Part shown: positions 1-7,894 of the stretch, piece by piece
Numbering within the stretch: position 1 is the first letter of the stretch
How the letters are laid out: each line of letters begins with the position of its first letter
Assembly (NCBI RefSeq): GCF_000282495.1
Contig: NZ_AKJE01000095.1
Coordinates: 19,809-83,808, forward strand
DNA from: Pseudomonas sp. GM79
Lineage (GTDB): Bacteria; Pseudomonadota; Gammaproteobacteria; Pseudomonadales; Pseudomonadaceae
DNA: 64,000 bases
Reading direction: 5' to 3'
Program-made: the position numbers and the translations under genes
Notes under the pieces: model-generated
Database searches by the model: none
Told to the model about the DNA's origin: nothing
What the model saw: the letters and a program-made list of their open reading frames with translations, nothing else

Positions 1-1
1 C

Positions 2-139
2 CTCGGTCGCAAACTGACCCTGTACGACCGCAGCCTGGACATGCACGTGAGCAACCTGCGCAAAAAAATCGGCCCCCACCCCGACGGTCGTCCACGCATC
101 GTTGCCCTGCGCAGTCGCGGTTACTACTACAGCCTCTGA
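2..139 (+). CDS. cpxR: CpxR-like response regulator, C-terminal fragment
   Basis: Only the last 45 residues are inside the window; the gene begins to the left. They form the end of an OmpR-type winged-helix DNA-binding domain: the recognition-helix pattern DRSLDMHVSNLRKKIG, then the wing ending RSRGYYYSL. A Spy/CpxP-like periplasmic protein and a CpxA-like kinase follow on the same strand. That is the order I recall for CpxR, its accessory protein and CpxS in P. aeruginosa (PA3204-PA3206), so I name it CpxR by family and context. The receiver domain cannot be checked here. Confidence 0.85.
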   Translation, partial: LGRKLTLYDRSLDMHVSNLRKKIGPHPDGRPRIVALRSRGYYYSL

Positions 140-158
140 GCACGACCTGCGATCCCCT

Positions 159-247
159 GTAGGAGCTGCCGAAGGCTGCGATCTTTTGATTTTGCTTTTA
201 ACGGCCAAGATCAAGATCAAAAGATCGCAGCCTTCGGCAGCTCCTAC
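159..247. repeat. REP inverted pair, GTAGGAGCTG type
   Basis: Two near-perfect facing arms (GTAGGAGCTGCCGAAGGCTG outward, ending AAAAGATCGCAG) form a long potential hairpin between cpxR and the spy-like gene. The same arms recur at 58061-58155. It lies upstream of the CpxR box and could act as an mRNA hairpin at the end of cpxR. Confidence 0.9.
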
Positions 248-295
248 GTCGCACCGTGGTACATCGTGGAATTGTCAGGAAGGTAGAAAATCGTC

Positions 296-311
296 TTTAC
301 CCAAGCTTTAC
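296..311. promoter_or_regulatory. Candidate CpxR box
   Basis: The sequence TTTACCCAAGCTTTAC is, on the other strand, GTAAA-N6-GTAAA, which matches the published CpxR consensus of two GTAAA half-sites with a short spacer. It ends 83 bases before the start codon of the Spy/CpxP-like gene, a sensible position for an activator, and follows the cpxR gene itself. This suggests that CpxR controls its own periplasmic accessory protein and perhaps the kinase. No footprint evidence can be seen from sequence. Confidence 0.65.
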
Positions 312-393
312 GCTCCGCTGACCGCCGCTGACCTTGATCTGCGTAATCTGCACACATCCGGAACGTACCGGGAACGAGACAAGGAGATACACC

Positions 394-843
394 ATGCGCA
401 AGACTCTTATCGCTCTGATGTTTGCTGCCGCCCTGCCGACCGTTGCCATGGCCATGCCTGAAGGCGCAGGCCCCATGGGTGACCACATGGACGGCTCACG
501 CCACGGCGGTCAGATGCACGGCATGCACGGTAAAGGCCCTTACAGCCAACTGGACCTGAGCCGCGAACAGCGCGAGCAAATCCGCAAGATCATGGGCGAG
601 CAGATGCATGAGCGTCAGCAATTGGTCGACAAGTACCTGGAAAAACTCTCGCCAGCCGATCAGAAAGCCCTGAAAGACGAGATGGCGGCCAAGCACAAGA
701 AAGCCGAAGCCGACGTTCGCGCACTGCTGAAACCGGATCAACAGAAGCAATTCGACGAGATCCAGAAGAAAAAGGCTGAGCGTCGCGCCGAATGGGCCGA
801 GTTCAAGGCCTGGAAAGCGCAGCAAGCGCAAAAAGCGCAATAA
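394..843 (+). CDS. Spy/CpxP-like periplasmic LTxxQ protein
   Basis: A 149-residue protein starting at ATG with AAGGAG eight bases upstream. Residues 1-20 form a signal peptide (MRKTLIALMFAAALPTVAMA). The mature protein begins with a Met/His/Gly-rich stretch (GDHMDG, HGGQMHGMHG) that could bind metal, then helices with the two LTxxQ-like signatures of the Spy/CpxP family (LSREQREQIRKI and LLKPDQQKQFDEI), and a Lys/Ala/Gln-rich tail. Family members act as periplasmic chaperones or restrain the CpxA sensor. Its place between cpxR and a cpxA-like kinase, behind a CpxR box, supports a feedback role. Metal binding is inferred only from composition. Confidence 0.85.
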   Translation: MRKTLIALMFAAALPTVAMAMPEGAGPMGDHMDGSRHGGQMHGMHGKGPYSQLDLSREQREQIRKIMGEQMHERQQLVDKYLEKLSPADQKALKDEMAAKHKKAEADVRALLKPDQQKQFDEIQKKKAERRAEWAEFKAWKAQQAQKAQ

Positions 844-856
844 TGCGCTACCCCCG

Positions 857-882
857 GACCCGACGGCTAACACCGTTGGGTC
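857..882 (+). terminator. Hairpin after the spy-like gene, possible attenuator
   Basis: GACCCGACGG and CCGTTGGGTC pair with one mismatch around a six-base loop, starting 14 bases after the stop codon. The following T run is weak, so it may reduce rather than stop transcription into the kinase gene. Confidence 0.4.
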
Positions 883-900
883 TGTTGCCACTCAGTCTAA

Positions 901-990
901 TGTGGGAGCGGGCTTGCTCGCGAAGGCGGTGTGTCAGGTAAAGCATTTGCTGACTGACACACCGCCTTCGCGAGCAAGCCCGCTCCCACA
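901..990. repeat. REP inverted pair, GTGGGAGCGGG type
   Basis: Facing arms TGTGGGAGCGGGCTTGCTCG and its complement, with inner arms GGCGGTGTGTCAG / CTGACACACCGCC. It lies between the spy-like gene and the kinase gene. Confidence 0.92.
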
Positions 991-1018
991 AGGATTTGCG
1001 CTTGTTTGAGGATTTTCT

Positions 1019-2359
1019 GTGCGCTCATTGTTCTGGCGTATTCTGGCCAGCTTCTGGCTGGCCATCGCTCTGGTTGCAGGGCTTTCCATTCTGCTCGGGC
1101 ACATGCTCAACCAGGACGCGTGGATTCTCAGTCGCCACCCTGGCCTCAACACCTTGGCCGAACAGTGGACGCAAACCTACGAAAGCCAGGGAGAAGAAGC
1201 CGCCCAGGACATTCTGGAACAGCGCAAGCGTCAGTATCACATCAACGTTCAAGTGCTCAACGAGGCAGGTGACCCGGTGGTACGCGGTACCTTTCCACGG
1301 CGGGCGGCGGCCTTCGAAGCACGACAGAACAACGATGATCGACGCCTGCCATGGCGGCGTCTGACCGATGAATACACCAGCGCCAAGACAGGCGACACCT
1401 ATCTGCTGATCTATCGCGTTCCGCACCCGGAACTGGACGCCTGGCACCGCGAAAGCCTGCTCTGGCCGTTAAGTGCACTGGGCATCGCACTGGTGGTGTT
1501 GACTCTGTTCAGCTTGCTGGTGACCTTTTCCATCACGCGACCACTGAGCCGTTTACGAAGCGCCGTGCATGACCTGGGGCAGACAACGTATCAACAAAAC
1601 AGCCTGGCGAAACTGGCCAACCGCCGCGATGAATTCGGTGTGCTGGCCAACGACTTCAATCGCATGGGCGCACGCCTGCAAAGCCTGATCGGCAGCCAGC
1701 GGCAATTACTGCGGGACGTGTCTCACGAATTACGCTCACCCTTGGCCCGATTGCGCATTGCCTTGGCACTGGCCGAGCGGGCCAACCCTGAGGAGCGGGA
1801 AAAACTCTGGCCACGCCTGACCCGTGAATGCGATCGACTGGAAGCGTTGATCAGCGAAATCCTGGTACTGGCGCGCGTCGATGCCGACAACGCCAGTGCC
1901 GAAGAAGTCGATCTAAACGCGCTGCTCACTACCCTGCAAAAAGACGCTCAGTTGGGTTCGCCCGAGCAGAACGTGCACCTTGAAGTCGAGCCGCAACTGA
2001 ACCTCAAAGGCTGGCCGACCATGATCGAGCGCGCCGTGGACAACCTGCTACGCAATGCCCAGCGCTTTAACCCGGTCGGGCAACCGATCGAAATGCAGGC
2101 GTTGCGTCAGGGCGACAGGATTGTGGTCAGCGTGCGCGATCACGGCCCTGGCGTAGAAACCGAGCATTTGAATCAGCTGGCTGAACCGTTCTATCGGGCA
2201 CCGGGGCAAACAGCGGCCGGGCATGGCCTCGGGCTGGCCATTGCGCGTCGTGCGGCGGAGCGCCATGGCGGCAGTCTGGTGCTGGCCAATCACCCTGGGG
2301 GCGGGTTTGTTGCCAGCCTTGAATTGCCGTTGGTGCCGGGGGCTGTGGTCCAACCCTGA
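1019..2359 (+). CDS. cpxS: CpxA/CpxS-like sensor histidine kinase
   Basis: A 446-residue inner-membrane kinase. The start is GTG with GAGGA six bases upstream, directly followed by membrane segment 1 (residues about 5-25). A periplasmic loop of about 120 residues precedes membrane segment 2 (about 148-172, with LGIALVVLTLFSLLVTF), then a HAMP linker. The HisKA motif VSHELRSPLARLR puts the phosphorylated His near residue 236. The HATPase has an N box (DNLLRNAQRFN) and the G box HGLGLAIARR. It should phosphorylate the CpxR-like regulator encoded two genes upstream in response to envelope stress. A REP pair lies between it and the spy-like gene, so it may be transcribed less than its neighbours. 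Confidence 0.88.
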   Translation: MRSLFWRILASFWLAIALVAGLSILLGHMLNQDAWILSRHPGLNTLAEQWTQTYESQGEEAAQDILEQRKRQYHINVQVLNEAGDPVVRGTFPRRAAAFEARQNNDDRRLPWRRLTDEYTSAKTGDTYLLIYRVPHPELDAWHRESLLWPLSALGIALVVLTLFSLLVTFSITRPLSRLRSAVHDLGQTTYQQNSLAKLANRRDEFGVLANDFNRMGARLQSLIGSQRQLLRDVSHELRSPLARLRIALALAERANPEEREKLWPRLTRECDRLEALISEILVLARVDADNASAEEVDLNALLTTLQKDAQLGSPEQNVHLEVEPQLNLKGWPTMIERAVDNLLRNAQRFNPVGQPIEMQALRQGDRIVVSVRDHGPGVETEHLNQLAEPFYRAPGQTAAGHGLGLAIARRAAERHGGSLVLANHPGGGFVASLELPLVPGAVVQP

Positions 2360-2363
2360 ACCC

Positions 2364-2453
2364 TGTGGGAGCGGGCTTACATCGGAAGACGGAGTGTCAG
2401 TCGACATCATCGTTGCCTGACACACCGCTTTCGCGAGCAAGCCCGCTCCCACA
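2364..2453. repeat. REP inverted pair with a decayed left arm
   Basis: The right arm is a full GTGGGAGCGGG-type arm, but the left arm diverges after GTGGGAGCGGGCTT (ACATCGGAAGACGGAGTGTC instead of GCTCGCGAAGGCGG). It separates the converging kinase and nitroreductase genes. Confidence 0.85.
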
Positions 2454-2467
2454 TTGAATCTGCGCCT

Positions 2468-3034
2468 TCAGGCCTTACCGGGCCAAGCGCTGACAAACTC
2501 GGCCAGATCGACCTTCTCCGCCACCCGCGGTTCTTTCTGCGGCGTGCCCAGGTAAAGAAACGCAATCACCTCTTCCCCTTCCGCCAATCCCAAACCTTTG
2601 GCCACATGCGCCGAATAAGCCAGCTCACCAGTGCGCCACACCGCGCCAATGCCTTGCGCATAGGCCGCCAGCAAAATCCCGTGAGCGGCACAACCGGCCG
2701 CCAACAGTTGCTCGGACTTGGGATACTTGGCGTGCTCCTGCAAACGCGCAATCACCACAACCACCAGCGGCGCACGCAGCGGGCCGTTGCGCGCCTTGTC
2801 CAGCAAGGCCTCGGACACATCACTGTCTTGCAGCTTCGCCGCTTCGGCCAGCAACTCACCCATTTGCTCGCGTGCCGCGCCTTCGACTGTCAGGAAACGC
2901 CAAGGCTGCAAATGGCCATGGTCTGGCGCGCGCATCGCGGCGGCAAACAGCACTTCGCGCTGCTCGGCAGTGGGTGCCGGATCGAGCAGTCGTGGGACGG
3001 AAACACGGTTGAGCAAAGCGTCGAGAGCCTGCAT
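2468..3034 (-). CDS. ydjA: Nitroreductase family protein (YdjA-like)
   Basis: A 188-residue flavoprotein of the compact YdjA branch of the nitroreductase family: FMN-binding start RVSVPRLLDPAPT, the APDHGHLQPWRF segment typical of YdjA, and the later GCAAHGILLAAYAQGIGAVWRTG region. Members reduce nitro or quinone compounds with NAD(P)H; the natural substrate is unknown. The stop codon lies 15 bases from a REP pair. It is monocistronic, facing away from trkH, and the 120 bases between the two starts must hold both promoters. Confidence 0.88.
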   Translation of the reverse strand: MQALDALLNRVSVPRLLDPAPTAEQREVLFAAAMRAPDHGHLQPWRFLTVEGAAREQMGELLAEAAKLQDSDVSEALLDKARNGPLRAPLVVVVIARLQEHAKYPKSEQLLAAGCAAHGILLAAYAQGIGAVWRTGELAYSAHVAKGLGLAEGEEVIAFLYLGTPQKEPRVAEKVDLAEFVSAWPGKA

Positions 3035-3156
3035 CGGCCACCTCCTGTAGAAAATGTTTGGCTATTCTAGCGTCAACTGTCGCGACGGCGTCGGTTTACA
3101 TGCCCTGCCCCGCAGGTAGAATGGCGCCCTTCTTACTATCAGCCCGAGCGGACTTC

Positions 3157-4611
3157 ATGGCGTTGCCGACCTTACGGATCATTGGTTTCATCATCGGCAT
3201 CTTCCTGATCACGCTGGCCATCGCCATGGTTATACCCATGGCCACCCTGGTGATCTTCGAACGCACCAGCGACCTGCCGTCGTTCCTTTGGGCCAGCATG
3301 ATTACCTTTGTCGCGGGCCTGGCCCTGGTGATACCCGGGCGCCCCGAGCACATCCATCTGCGTCCGCGAGACATGTACCTGCTGACCGTCAGTAGCTGGC
3401 TGGTGGTGTGCATCTTCGCCGCCCTGCCGTTCCTGCTGACCCAGAACATCAGCTACACCGACTCGTTCTTCGAAAGCATGTCCGGCATCACCGCCACCGG
3501 AGCGACGGTACTCACGGGCCTGGACAACATGTCTCCCGGTATCCTGATGTGGCGTTCATTACTGCACTGGATTGGTGGCATCGGTTTTATCGGCATGGCG
3601 GTAGCGATTCTGCCCTTGTTGCGCATCGGTGGCATGCGGCTGTTTCAGACCGAGTCGTCGGACCGTTCCGAAAAAGTCATGCCCCGTTCGCACATGGTGG
3701 CGCGTTTGATCGTTGCGGCCTACGTCGGCATCACCATTTTCGGCAGCCTGGCGTTCTGGTGGGCCGGGATGAACCTGTTCGACGCCATCAACCATGCGAT
3801 GTCAGCGATTTCCACCGGTGGTTTCTCGACCTCCGACCAGTCTTTGGCCAAGTGGCCGGAGCCTGCTGTGCATTGGGTCGCGATCGTCATCATGATTCTC
3901 GGTGCCCTGCCGTTCACCCTGTATGTCGCCACGTTACGCGGTAACCGTCGGGCACTGATCAAGGATGAACAGGTTCAAGGGCTGCTCGGTATGTTGCTGG
4001 TGACCTGGCTGGTGCTCGGCACCTGGTACTGGTGGACTACCCAGCTGCATTGGCTGGAAGCCTTGCGGCATGTGGCGCTGAACGTGACGTCGGTAGTGAC
4101 CACCACCGGTTTTGCACTGGGGGATTACAGCCTCTGGGGCAACTTCTCACTGATGCTGTTCTTTTATCTGGGGTTTGTTGGTGGCTGCTCGGGTTCGACC
4201 GCTGGCGGGATCAAGATTTTCCGCTTCCAGGTTGCCTACATCCTGCTCAAGGCCAACCTTAACCAGTTGATACACCCGCGCGCGGTGATCAAGCAGAAAT
4301 ACAACGGCCACCGTCTCGACGAAGAGATCGTGCGCTCGATCCTGACCTTTTCGTTCTTCTTCGCCATCACCATTTGCGTTATCGCACTGCTGCTGTCGCT
4401 ACTGGGCGTGGACTGGATGACAGCGCTGACCGGCGCGGCCGCCACGGTGTCTGGCGTAGGCCCGGGGCTTGGCGAAACGATCGGCCCGGCGGGTAACTTC
4501 GCCAGCCTGCCGGATGCCGCGAAGTGGATTCTCTCGTTCGGCATGCTGCTGGGCCGGCTGGAGATCATTACGGTGTTTGTCCTGTGTATCCCGGCATTCT
4601 GGCGTCACTGA
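3157..4611 (+). CDS. trkH: TrkH/KtrB-type potassium transporter membrane subunit
   Basis: A 484-residue polytopic protein. I chose the ATG that gives the usual TrkH start (MALPTLRIIGFIIG); the frame is open further upstream, but that part does not resemble a TrkH N-terminus. The four pore loops with their filter glycines are visible in order: SGITATGATVL, AISTGGFST, VVTTTGFALGD and ATVSGVGPG. About ten hydrophobic segments surround them. TrkH imports K+ together with a cytoplasmic TrkA ring, which is not in this window. The 3' end overlaps the converging AraC-family gene by 44 bases. Confidence 0.93.
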   Translation: MALPTLRIIGFIIGIFLITLAIAMVIPMATLVIFERTSDLPSFLWASMITFVAGLALVIPGRPEHIHLRPRDMYLLTVSSWLVVCIFAALPFLLTQNISYTDSFFESMSGITATGATVLTGLDNMSPGILMWRSLLHWIGGIGFIGMAVAILPLLRIGGMRLFQTESSDRSEKVMPRSHMVARLIVAAYVGITIFGSLAFWWAGMNLFDAINHAMSAISTGGFSTSDQSLAKWPEPAVHWVAIVIMILGALPFTLYVATLRGNRRALIKDEQVQGLLGMLLVTWLVLGTWYWWTTQLHWLEALRHVALNVTSVVTTTGFALGDYSLWGNFSLMLFFYLGFVGGCSGSTAGGIKIFRFQVAYILLKANLNQLIHPRAVIKQKYNGHRLDEEIVRSILTFSFFFAITICVIALLLSLLGVDWMTALTGAAATVSGVGPGLGETIGPAGNFASLPDAAKWILSFGMLLGRLEIITVFVLCIPAFWRH

Positions 4612-5629
4612 TCCGCATGGGCGCTTCCATCAGCCGCGTCCGGTATTCGCCGGGCGTGGAATCGAACCAGCGTCGGAAGGCGCGGAAGAAGTTGCTCGGA
4701 TCGGCAAACCCCAGCAGGTAGGCAATTTCCAGCAGGGTCATGTTCGGTTGCGCCAGGTATTGCTCGGCCAGTTCACGCCGGGTGTCATCCAGCAAGGTCT
4801 GAAAACTCGTGCCCTCTTCCTGCAAGCGACGCTGCAAGGTGCGTTGCGACAAGTGCAGCGTCTGGGCCACCGTATCGCGCTTGGGTTCGCCTTGGGGCAG
4901 CAGACGGCATAACACCTGCCGCGCCTTGTGGGTCACGCGGCTCTCGGAAAACCGCGCCAGATACTCGCCGGCAAACCGGTCGTGCAGCCGCGCCATGGCC
5001 TCGTTGGCGGTGGGCAGCGGTGCCTCCATGTCGGCGCGCTCGAAGATCAAGGCGTCATAAGGCGCGTTGAACATCAACGGGGCGTGGAAAGCTTGTTTAT
5101 AGGGTTCAAGATCAACGGGGTTATCACCTTGCAGCAAGACTTTGCGCGGCTGGAGTGTACGGCCGGTCAACCAGCCGCAGAGTGCCAGGGCACAGGCCAG
5201 TGATGCTTCGGCACTCTGACGGGTGGGCGGCAGATGATCGCCATGGACCGTCAGAATCAGCGCATAACCCTCATCCAGCAATCGGAAACTCAAGTCGGCA
5301 CTTTCGGCGATGATGCGCTGATAACGCACCAGACGTTGAAAGCCTTCAGCCAGGGTCTGGCTGGACATCAACGCATAACCGGCGACATGGAAGGACGCCG
5401 GTCGCACCACCTTGCCCATGTTCAGGCCGATCGCCGGGTTGCCGGACAGCTCGACCGCGCGCTGCCAGAGCCGCGTCATGGAATCTTGCGGGAAGCGCGC
5501 ATCCGGGTCATCCAGTGCCGCATAGTCGAGCCCTAGCTGCTTGAACAGAACCCGGCAATCCAGGCCGTCCATTTCCAGTGCTTTGACAATCCCCATCGCC
5601 CAGCTTGCAGAAGTCGTTCGTTCGCTCAT
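4568..5629 (-). CDS. AraC-family transcriptional regulator (OruR-like architecture)
   Basis: A 353-residue regulator starting at the ATG of MSERTTSASW. The N-terminal 200 residues fit the AraC arabinose-binding-like domain found in OruR/ArgR-type regulators (RVLFKQLGLDYAALDDPDARFP, GYALMSSQTLAEGFQRLVRYQ). The C-terminal 100 hold two helix-turn-helix units: AQTLHLSQRTLQRRLQEEGTS and LLEIAYLLGFADPSNFFRAF, ending in the family signature STPGEYR. The target genes are unknown; nothing nearby looks like an amino acid catabolic operon. Its last 44 bases lie inside the trkH 3' end on the opposite strand. The promoter is shared with the divergent DUF962 gene. Confidence 0.85.
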   Translation of the reverse strand: MSERTTSASWAMGIVKALEMDGLDCRVLFKQLGLDYAALDDPDARFPQDSMTRLWQRAVELSGNPAIGLNMGKVVRPASFHVAGYALMSSQTLAEGFQRLVRYQRIIAESADLSFRLLDEGYALILTVHGDHLPPTRQSAEASLACALALCGWLTGRTLQPRKVLLQGDNPVDLEPYKQAFHAPLMFNAPYDALIFERADMEAPLPTANEAMARLHDRFAGEYLARFSESRVTHKARQVLCRLLPQGEPKRDTVAQTLHLSQRTLQRRLQEEGTSFQTLLDDTRRELAEQYLAQPNMTLLEIAYLLGFADPSNFFRAFRRWFDSTPGEYRTRLMEAPMRISDARMPGYTGQTP

Positions 5630-5787
5630 GGCGTTTACTACGTGATGGCCGCATGCCACGACCCAATACCCAAGGATACTAAAGTGGCGCCTATTGTCAC
5701 TGGCTGATGCCAATGATCACTCTAGACTTAAATAAGCTACCCGCAGAACAACTTGTCGCGTGCACAGCCACCACAGAGATCGCAGTC

Positions 5788-6099
5788 GTGGAAAACATCA
5801 AGCGTTTCAATAGTTTCGCTGAGTTTTACCCGTATTACCTCAGCGAACATCGCAATAGCACCTGTCGACGATTGCACTTTGTCGGCACCTCTCTGGTTAT
5901 CTTCATTCTGGCGCTGACCATCGGCAACGGCGCCTGGTGGATGTTGCTGGTCCTGCCGCTGGCCGGTTATAGCTTCGCCTGGGTCGGGCATTTCTACTTC
6001 GAGAAGAATCGCCCTGCCACCTTTCAGCATCCCCTTTACAGCCTGCTCGGCGATTTCGTCATGTACCGCGACATGATTCTGGGTCGCGTGCCGTTCTAG
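5788..6099 (+). CDS. DUF962/Mpo1-like membrane protein
   Basis: A 103-residue protein. I prefer the GTG at VENIKRFNSFAEFYPYYLSEH, because homologous DUF962 proteins begin there and AGAG lies upstream; an ATG 27 codons earlier is possible. The family core is clear: EFYPYYLSEHRNSTCRRLHFVGT, two hydrophobic segments (about residues 35-70), then GHFYFEKNRPATFQHPLYSLLGDFVMYRDM. The yeast member Mpo1 is an Fe-dependent dioxygenase of 2-hydroxy fatty acids, and its His residues (HFVGT, GHFYFEKN, QHP) are present here. The bacterial role is not established. Confidence 0.82.
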   Translation: MENIKRFNSFAEFYPYYLSEHRNSTCRRLHFVGTSLVIFILALTIGNGAWWMLLVLPLAGYSFAWVGHFYFEKNRPATFQHPLYSLLGDFVMYRDMILGRVPF

Positions 6100-6198
6100 G
6101 CTCCCTGGGCCACTAAAGCGTCTTGTGTAGCCAATGCAGCGTTGGATCCAAGTCCTACACTCAACACATCCCTTTCGATCAGAACAAGAGGATAGCCG

Positions 6199-6789
6199 AT
6201 GAATGCCCATGCCCGTTTTACCCATATGCAGGACGGCACGCAGGAAGACTGGGCGATCATCGCCGCAGATTTCAGCGCCTATGCCCGGCAATTGCCCAAA
6301 CGGATCGTGGCGCACCTGAAGTTACTGGAGGGGGATTTCGGCGGTTTCCCGGTGGATCGTCTGACCCACTCCCTGCAAACCGCCAGCCGCGCCTGGCGCG
6401 ATGGTCGCGACGAAGAATACGTGGTCTGCGCCCTGCTCCATGACATCGGCGACACACTGGGCTCCTACAATCACCCGGACATCGCCGCGGCGATCCTCAA
6501 GCCGTTCGTCAGCGCCGAGAACCTGTGGATGGTGGAGAAACACGGGATTTTCCAGGGTTATTACTTCTTTCATCACCTGGGCATGGATCGGCATTTGCGT
6601 GAGCAATTCAGCGGTCATCCGCAGTATCAGGCGACCATCGAATTTTGCGCCCGGTACGATGCGGCGGCGTTTGATCCGGCGTACGACACGTTGCCGCTGA
6701 GCTTCTTCGAACCGATGGTGGAGCGGCTGTTTGCGCAGCCCAAGAATTCAATTTACAAGGCGGCGATGGAAGAGCATTCGCCGGCCTGA
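6199..6789 (+). CDS. HD-domain protein, possibly of the PhnZ/inositol-oxygenase-like group
   Basis: A 196-residue soluble protein with AAGAGG upstream of the ATG. It carries an HD motif (ALLHDIGDTLG, His81-Asp82), an upstream His (VDRLTHSLQTA, His57), HPDIAA, MVEKHG (His115), FSGHPQY (His140) and FCARYDAAAFDPAYDTLPL near residue 150. The segments around the first His and the final RYDxxxFDP block resemble diiron HD oxygenases such as PhnZ and TmpB more than ordinary phosphohydrolases, but that is family recall. Substrate and reaction are unknown. The gene stands alone with a REP pair behind it, and no phosphonate genes are nearby. Confidence 0.75.
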   Translation: MNAHARFTHMQDGTQEDWAIIAADFSAYARQLPKRIVAHLKLLEGDFGGFPVDRLTHSLQTASRAWRDGRDEEYVVCALLHDIGDTLGSYNHPDIAAAILKPFVSAENLWMVEKHGIFQGYYFFHHLGMDRHLREQFSGHPQYQATIEFCARYDAAAFDPAYDTLPLSFFEPMVERLFAQPKNSIYKAAMEEHSPA

Positions 6790-6817
6790 TGAATGTCGGG
6801 GACCGCTGCGCGGTCCA

Positions 6818-6910
6818 TTCGCGAGCAAGCCCGCTCCCACATTGGATCGTCGGTGGTCACAAATATTGTGCTCACCGACGATCCAATGTGGGAGCGGGCT
6901 TGCTCGCGAA
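6818..6910. repeat. REP inverted pair, GTGGGAGCGGG type, reversed orientation
   Basis: Arms TTCGCGAGCAAGCCCGCTCC and complement face outward. Here the inner sequence (ATTGGATCGTCGGTG / CACCGACGATCCAAT) continues the palindrome almost to its centre, giving a hairpin of about 90 bases between converging genes. Confidence 0.92.
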
Positions 6911-6942
6911 GAGGCCCTCCCAGACACTCCATTTCTCGCAGG

Positions 6943-7758
6943 TTATACCGGCTCTGCGACTTTAATGGCCTTCAACTCGGCCTCCCGCGCCTGGGCATCG
7001 GCCAACCGATACAGCTCGATCGAGCCATCCCAATGCTCGATCAGTGCCGTGCACGACTCCACCCAATCCCCGCAATTGAGGTAATCCACCTCGCCAACCT
7101 TGCGAATCTCGGCATGGTGAATGTGCCCGCACACCACGCCGTGCAACTCGCGTTTGACGCATTCGTGGGCGATGGCTTCTTCAAAATCGCTGATGAAGCT
7201 GACGGCTGTCTTGACCTTGTGCTTGAGGTACGCCGACAGCGACCAGTAGCCGTAGCCATAACGGGCACGCCAATGGTTGAGCCAGCGGTTGAGTGTAAGG
7301 GTGAATTCGTAGGCCGAGTCGCCGAGAAACGCCAGCCAGCGATGGTAGCGGGTGATCACGTCGAACTGGTCGCCGTGAATCACCAGCAGATGACGGCCAT
7401 CGGCGGTCACGTGCACGGCTTCGTCCACCAGCTGGATATTGCCCAGCATCAGCTTCGAATAACGGCGCAGGAATTCGTCATGGTTGCCGGTGACGTAGAT
7501 CACTTCCGTGCCACGCTTGCTCATGGTCAGCAGGCGACGAATCACATTGGTATGCGCTTGCGGCCAATACATGCCGCTGCGCAGTTTCCAGCCGTCGATG
7601 ATGTCGCCGACCAGGTAGATCTTGTCCGCGTGGTAGCCCTTGAGAAATTGCGACAGGTGTTCGGCCTGGCAGTCCCGGGTGCCCAAATGCACATCGGAAA
7701 TCCACAAGGTCCGCACACGTTGCTTACGGCTGGGTTTGGCGAGCTCGGCGCTGGTCAT
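6943..7758 (-). CDS. LpxH-like metallophosphoesterase
   Basis: A 271-residue protein of the UDP-2,3-diacylglucosamine diphosphatase-like family. The start is the ATG with GAGGG seven bases upstream; a TTG two codons earlier is less likely. All dimetal phosphoesterase blocks are present: SDVHLGT (residues 21-27), GDIIDGW, GNHDE, VIHGDQFD and GHIHHAEI. The length and the insert WRARYGYGYWSLSAYLKHKVK match the LpxH2/YbbF-like group often found beside glycosyltransferases. Lipid A precursor hydrolysis is possible, but a separate canonical lpxH is normally present in Pseudomonas, so the substrate is uncertain. It points away from the AraC gene upstream. Confidence 0.85.
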   Translation of the reverse strand: MTSAELAKPSRKQRVRTLWISDVHLGTRDCQAEHLSQFLKGYHADKIYLVGDIIDGWKLRSGMYWPQAHTNVIRRLLTMSKRGTEVIYVTGNHDEFLRRYSKLMLGNIQLVDEAVHVTADGRHLLVIHGDQFDVITRYHRWLAFLGDSAYEFTLTLNRWLNHWRARYGYGYWSLSAYLKHKVKTAVSFISDFEEAIAHECVKRELHGVVCGHIHHAEIRKVGEVDYLNCGDWVESCTALIEHWDGSIELYRLADAQAREAELKAIKVAEPV

Positions 7759-7894
7759 GGGCAACCCTCAGGACAAGTTTTGGCAAGCTTGCGCCGGTCG
7801 AGTGAATTGCCCATGACAGTGGCAAGTCAATCTTGTGACAGCGCGAGTCGGGTCGTCCCCGGTGTAGACTGGCGACCTGCACAGGAGACCTGCG

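Noticed and set aside
901..990. Repeated palindromes suggesting a CRISPR array
   Set aside because: The copies are scattered singly between genes across the whole window, not in a regular array with spacers, and no cas gene is present. They are REP elements.
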